NCBI GenBank assembly: GCA_030431615.1
Contig: JAUIID010000004.1
Location: forward strand, 1-63,414
Length of the DNA: 63,414 nt
Source: Alphaproteobacteria bacterium
Lineage (GTDB): Bacteria > Pseudomonadota > Alphaproteobacteria > Geminicoccales > Geminicoccaceae
Direction of reading: 5' to 3'
Each line of letters opens with the position of its first letter. Positions within the stretch are counted from its first letter, which is position 1. Made by a program: the position numbers and the translations under genes. The notes beneath the pieces were generated by a model, which saw nothing but the letters and a program-made list of their open reading frames with translations, was not told where the DNA came from and did not search any database. Of the stretch, positions 62,692 to 63,414 are shown one piece after another.

Positions 62692-63414
62692 TCAGGCCTT
62701 GTACTCGGCCTTGGACGCGTCGATCGGGCCGTTGGGATAGAAGTGCAGCCCCTCGAGACCGGCCCGCCGGCCGTGCAGCAGGACGGAGGTGAAGAGCGAG
62801 AGGCTCGGCACCAGCTCGGCGATCTTCGGCGTCGCCACGGTCTGGATCAGCTCGCCACGTTTGGCGGGATCGGTCTCCGCCTGCTGCTGGTCGAGCACGG
62901 CGTCGATCTCCGGATCGGCAATGCCGTTGATCAGCCCGCCACGCGGGCCGGCGCCCGAATGGAACATCGGCCTGAGCACCAGGTCGGGCTCCGGCGAGCC
63001 GGTCGACCAGCCGACATCGACAAGGTGGCCGTAGGGCTCCTGCCCCTCGCGCTGGTAGATGCGCTCGAGCCAGGCCGCGGTCTCCATGACCGTCAGCTCG
63101 ACCGGGAAGCCCTGCTCCTGCAGCAGCGCCGTGATTACCTCGCCATATTCCTTGGTCTTCGGATAGAAGCCCTCGCTGACCAGGTATTCGAGCGTCGGCA
63201 GGCCCTGGCCGCCCGGATAGCCGGCCTCGGTCAGCAGCTCCTGGCAGCGCGCCGGGTCGTAGGCGGGATAGTTCGGCAGGTCGGCATAGCCGAACTTCAC
63301 CGGCGAGATGTAGTTCGAGGACGCATGGCCGGCGACGCCCAGGATCTCGGTGACGAGCTCGCGGTCGATGGCGTGGCAGGCGGCCATGCGCATGCGCGGG
63401 TCGTCGAAGGGCGC
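62692..63414 (-). CDS. Dpp/Opp-type substrate-binding protein, C-terminal part (runs off the window)
   Basis: About 240 residues of the C-terminal lobe of an SBP_bac_5 protein. Near the right edge 'APFDDPRMRMAACHAIDREL' is the family core; 'PAYDPARCQELLTEAGYPGG' and 'KRGELIQTVATPKIAELVPS' follow. The start lies outside the window, so a ribosome binding site or signal peptide cannot be judged. It is the first visible gene of the operon with permeases, fused ATPase and GMC oxidoreductase. Confidence 0.9.
   Translation of the reverse strand, partial: APFDDPRMRMAACHAIDRELVTEILGVAGHASSNYISPVKFGYADLPNYPAYDPARCQELLTEAGYPGGQGLPTLEYLVSEGFYPKTKEYGEVITALLQEQGFPVELTVMETAAWLERIYQREGQEPYGHLVDVGWSTGSPEPDLVLRPMFHSGAGPRGGLINGIADPEIDAVLDQQQAETDPAKRGELIQTVATPKIAELVPSLSLFTSVLLHGRRAGLEGLHFYPNGPIDASKAEYKA

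Overview
The window reads as a chromosomal stretch of a high-GC Gram-negative bacterium, most likely an alphaproteobacterium. Evidence for this is the strong G/C bias at third codon positions, the nirX-nirI-nirS arrangement resembling that of Paracoccus, Dpp/Tau-type importers and hydantoinase genes. Genus cannot be fixed from the sequence. No tRNA, rRNA, IS element, integrase or CRISPR array was seen, and no stretch longer than about 250 bases lacks a gene.

Region 1 (1-10493, +) is the distal end of a phage-tail-like contractile injection system (eCIS/Afp-like) operon. It holds a tube/LysM adaptor, a VgrG-like spike, a PAAR-like tip, a gp25 wedge protein, a gp47/J-type baseplate protein carrying an unusual Asp-box beta-propeller, and a tail protein I. 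Two tandem paralogous single-pass membrane proteins with PASTA repeats and two unknown envelope proteins follow. Sheath, tube and ATPase genes would lie left of the window.

Region 2 (10740-19628) is housekeeping or accessory: a dienelactone-hydrolase-like protein, a hexuronate pair (uxuA, uxuB) divergent from an idonate-type dehydrogenase, a SAM/adenylate cyclase/AAA/TPR signalling protein and a GXWXG/DUF4334 protein.

Region 3 (19633-42452) is a denitrification island for nitrite to NO to N2O. It contains a Crp/Fnr-type regulator, two tiny membrane proteins, a CuA-containing heme-copper NO reductase of probable sNOR (NorSY) type with heme O synthase and two SCO proteins, a cytochrome b/ferredoxin/MvhD-like fusion, a hemerythrin, a TrpD2-like protein and CbiX. 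It also contains the full heme d1 set (nirN, nirJ, nirH, nirG, nirL, nirD, nirF, nirC, cobA/nirE), nirS, and the divergent nirI-orf-nirX. Four Crp/Fnr-type boxes (TTGAY-N4-RTCAA) sit at the promoters and tie the island into one regulon. No nosZ is present.

Region 4 (42497-51372) pairs hyuA/hyuB with a TauABC/NMT1-type importer, a GST and a DMT exporter. It is preceded by a perfect 18-bp palindrome that may bind the TetR-type regulator encoded at the end of the block.

Region 5 (51463-63414) holds two Dpp/Opp-type importers flanking a class III aminotransferase, a DeoR-type repressor and a GMC oxidoreductase. This looks like a catabolic locus for an amino-containing solute. One of the two importers has no ATPase gene of its own. 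The last gene runs off the right edge.
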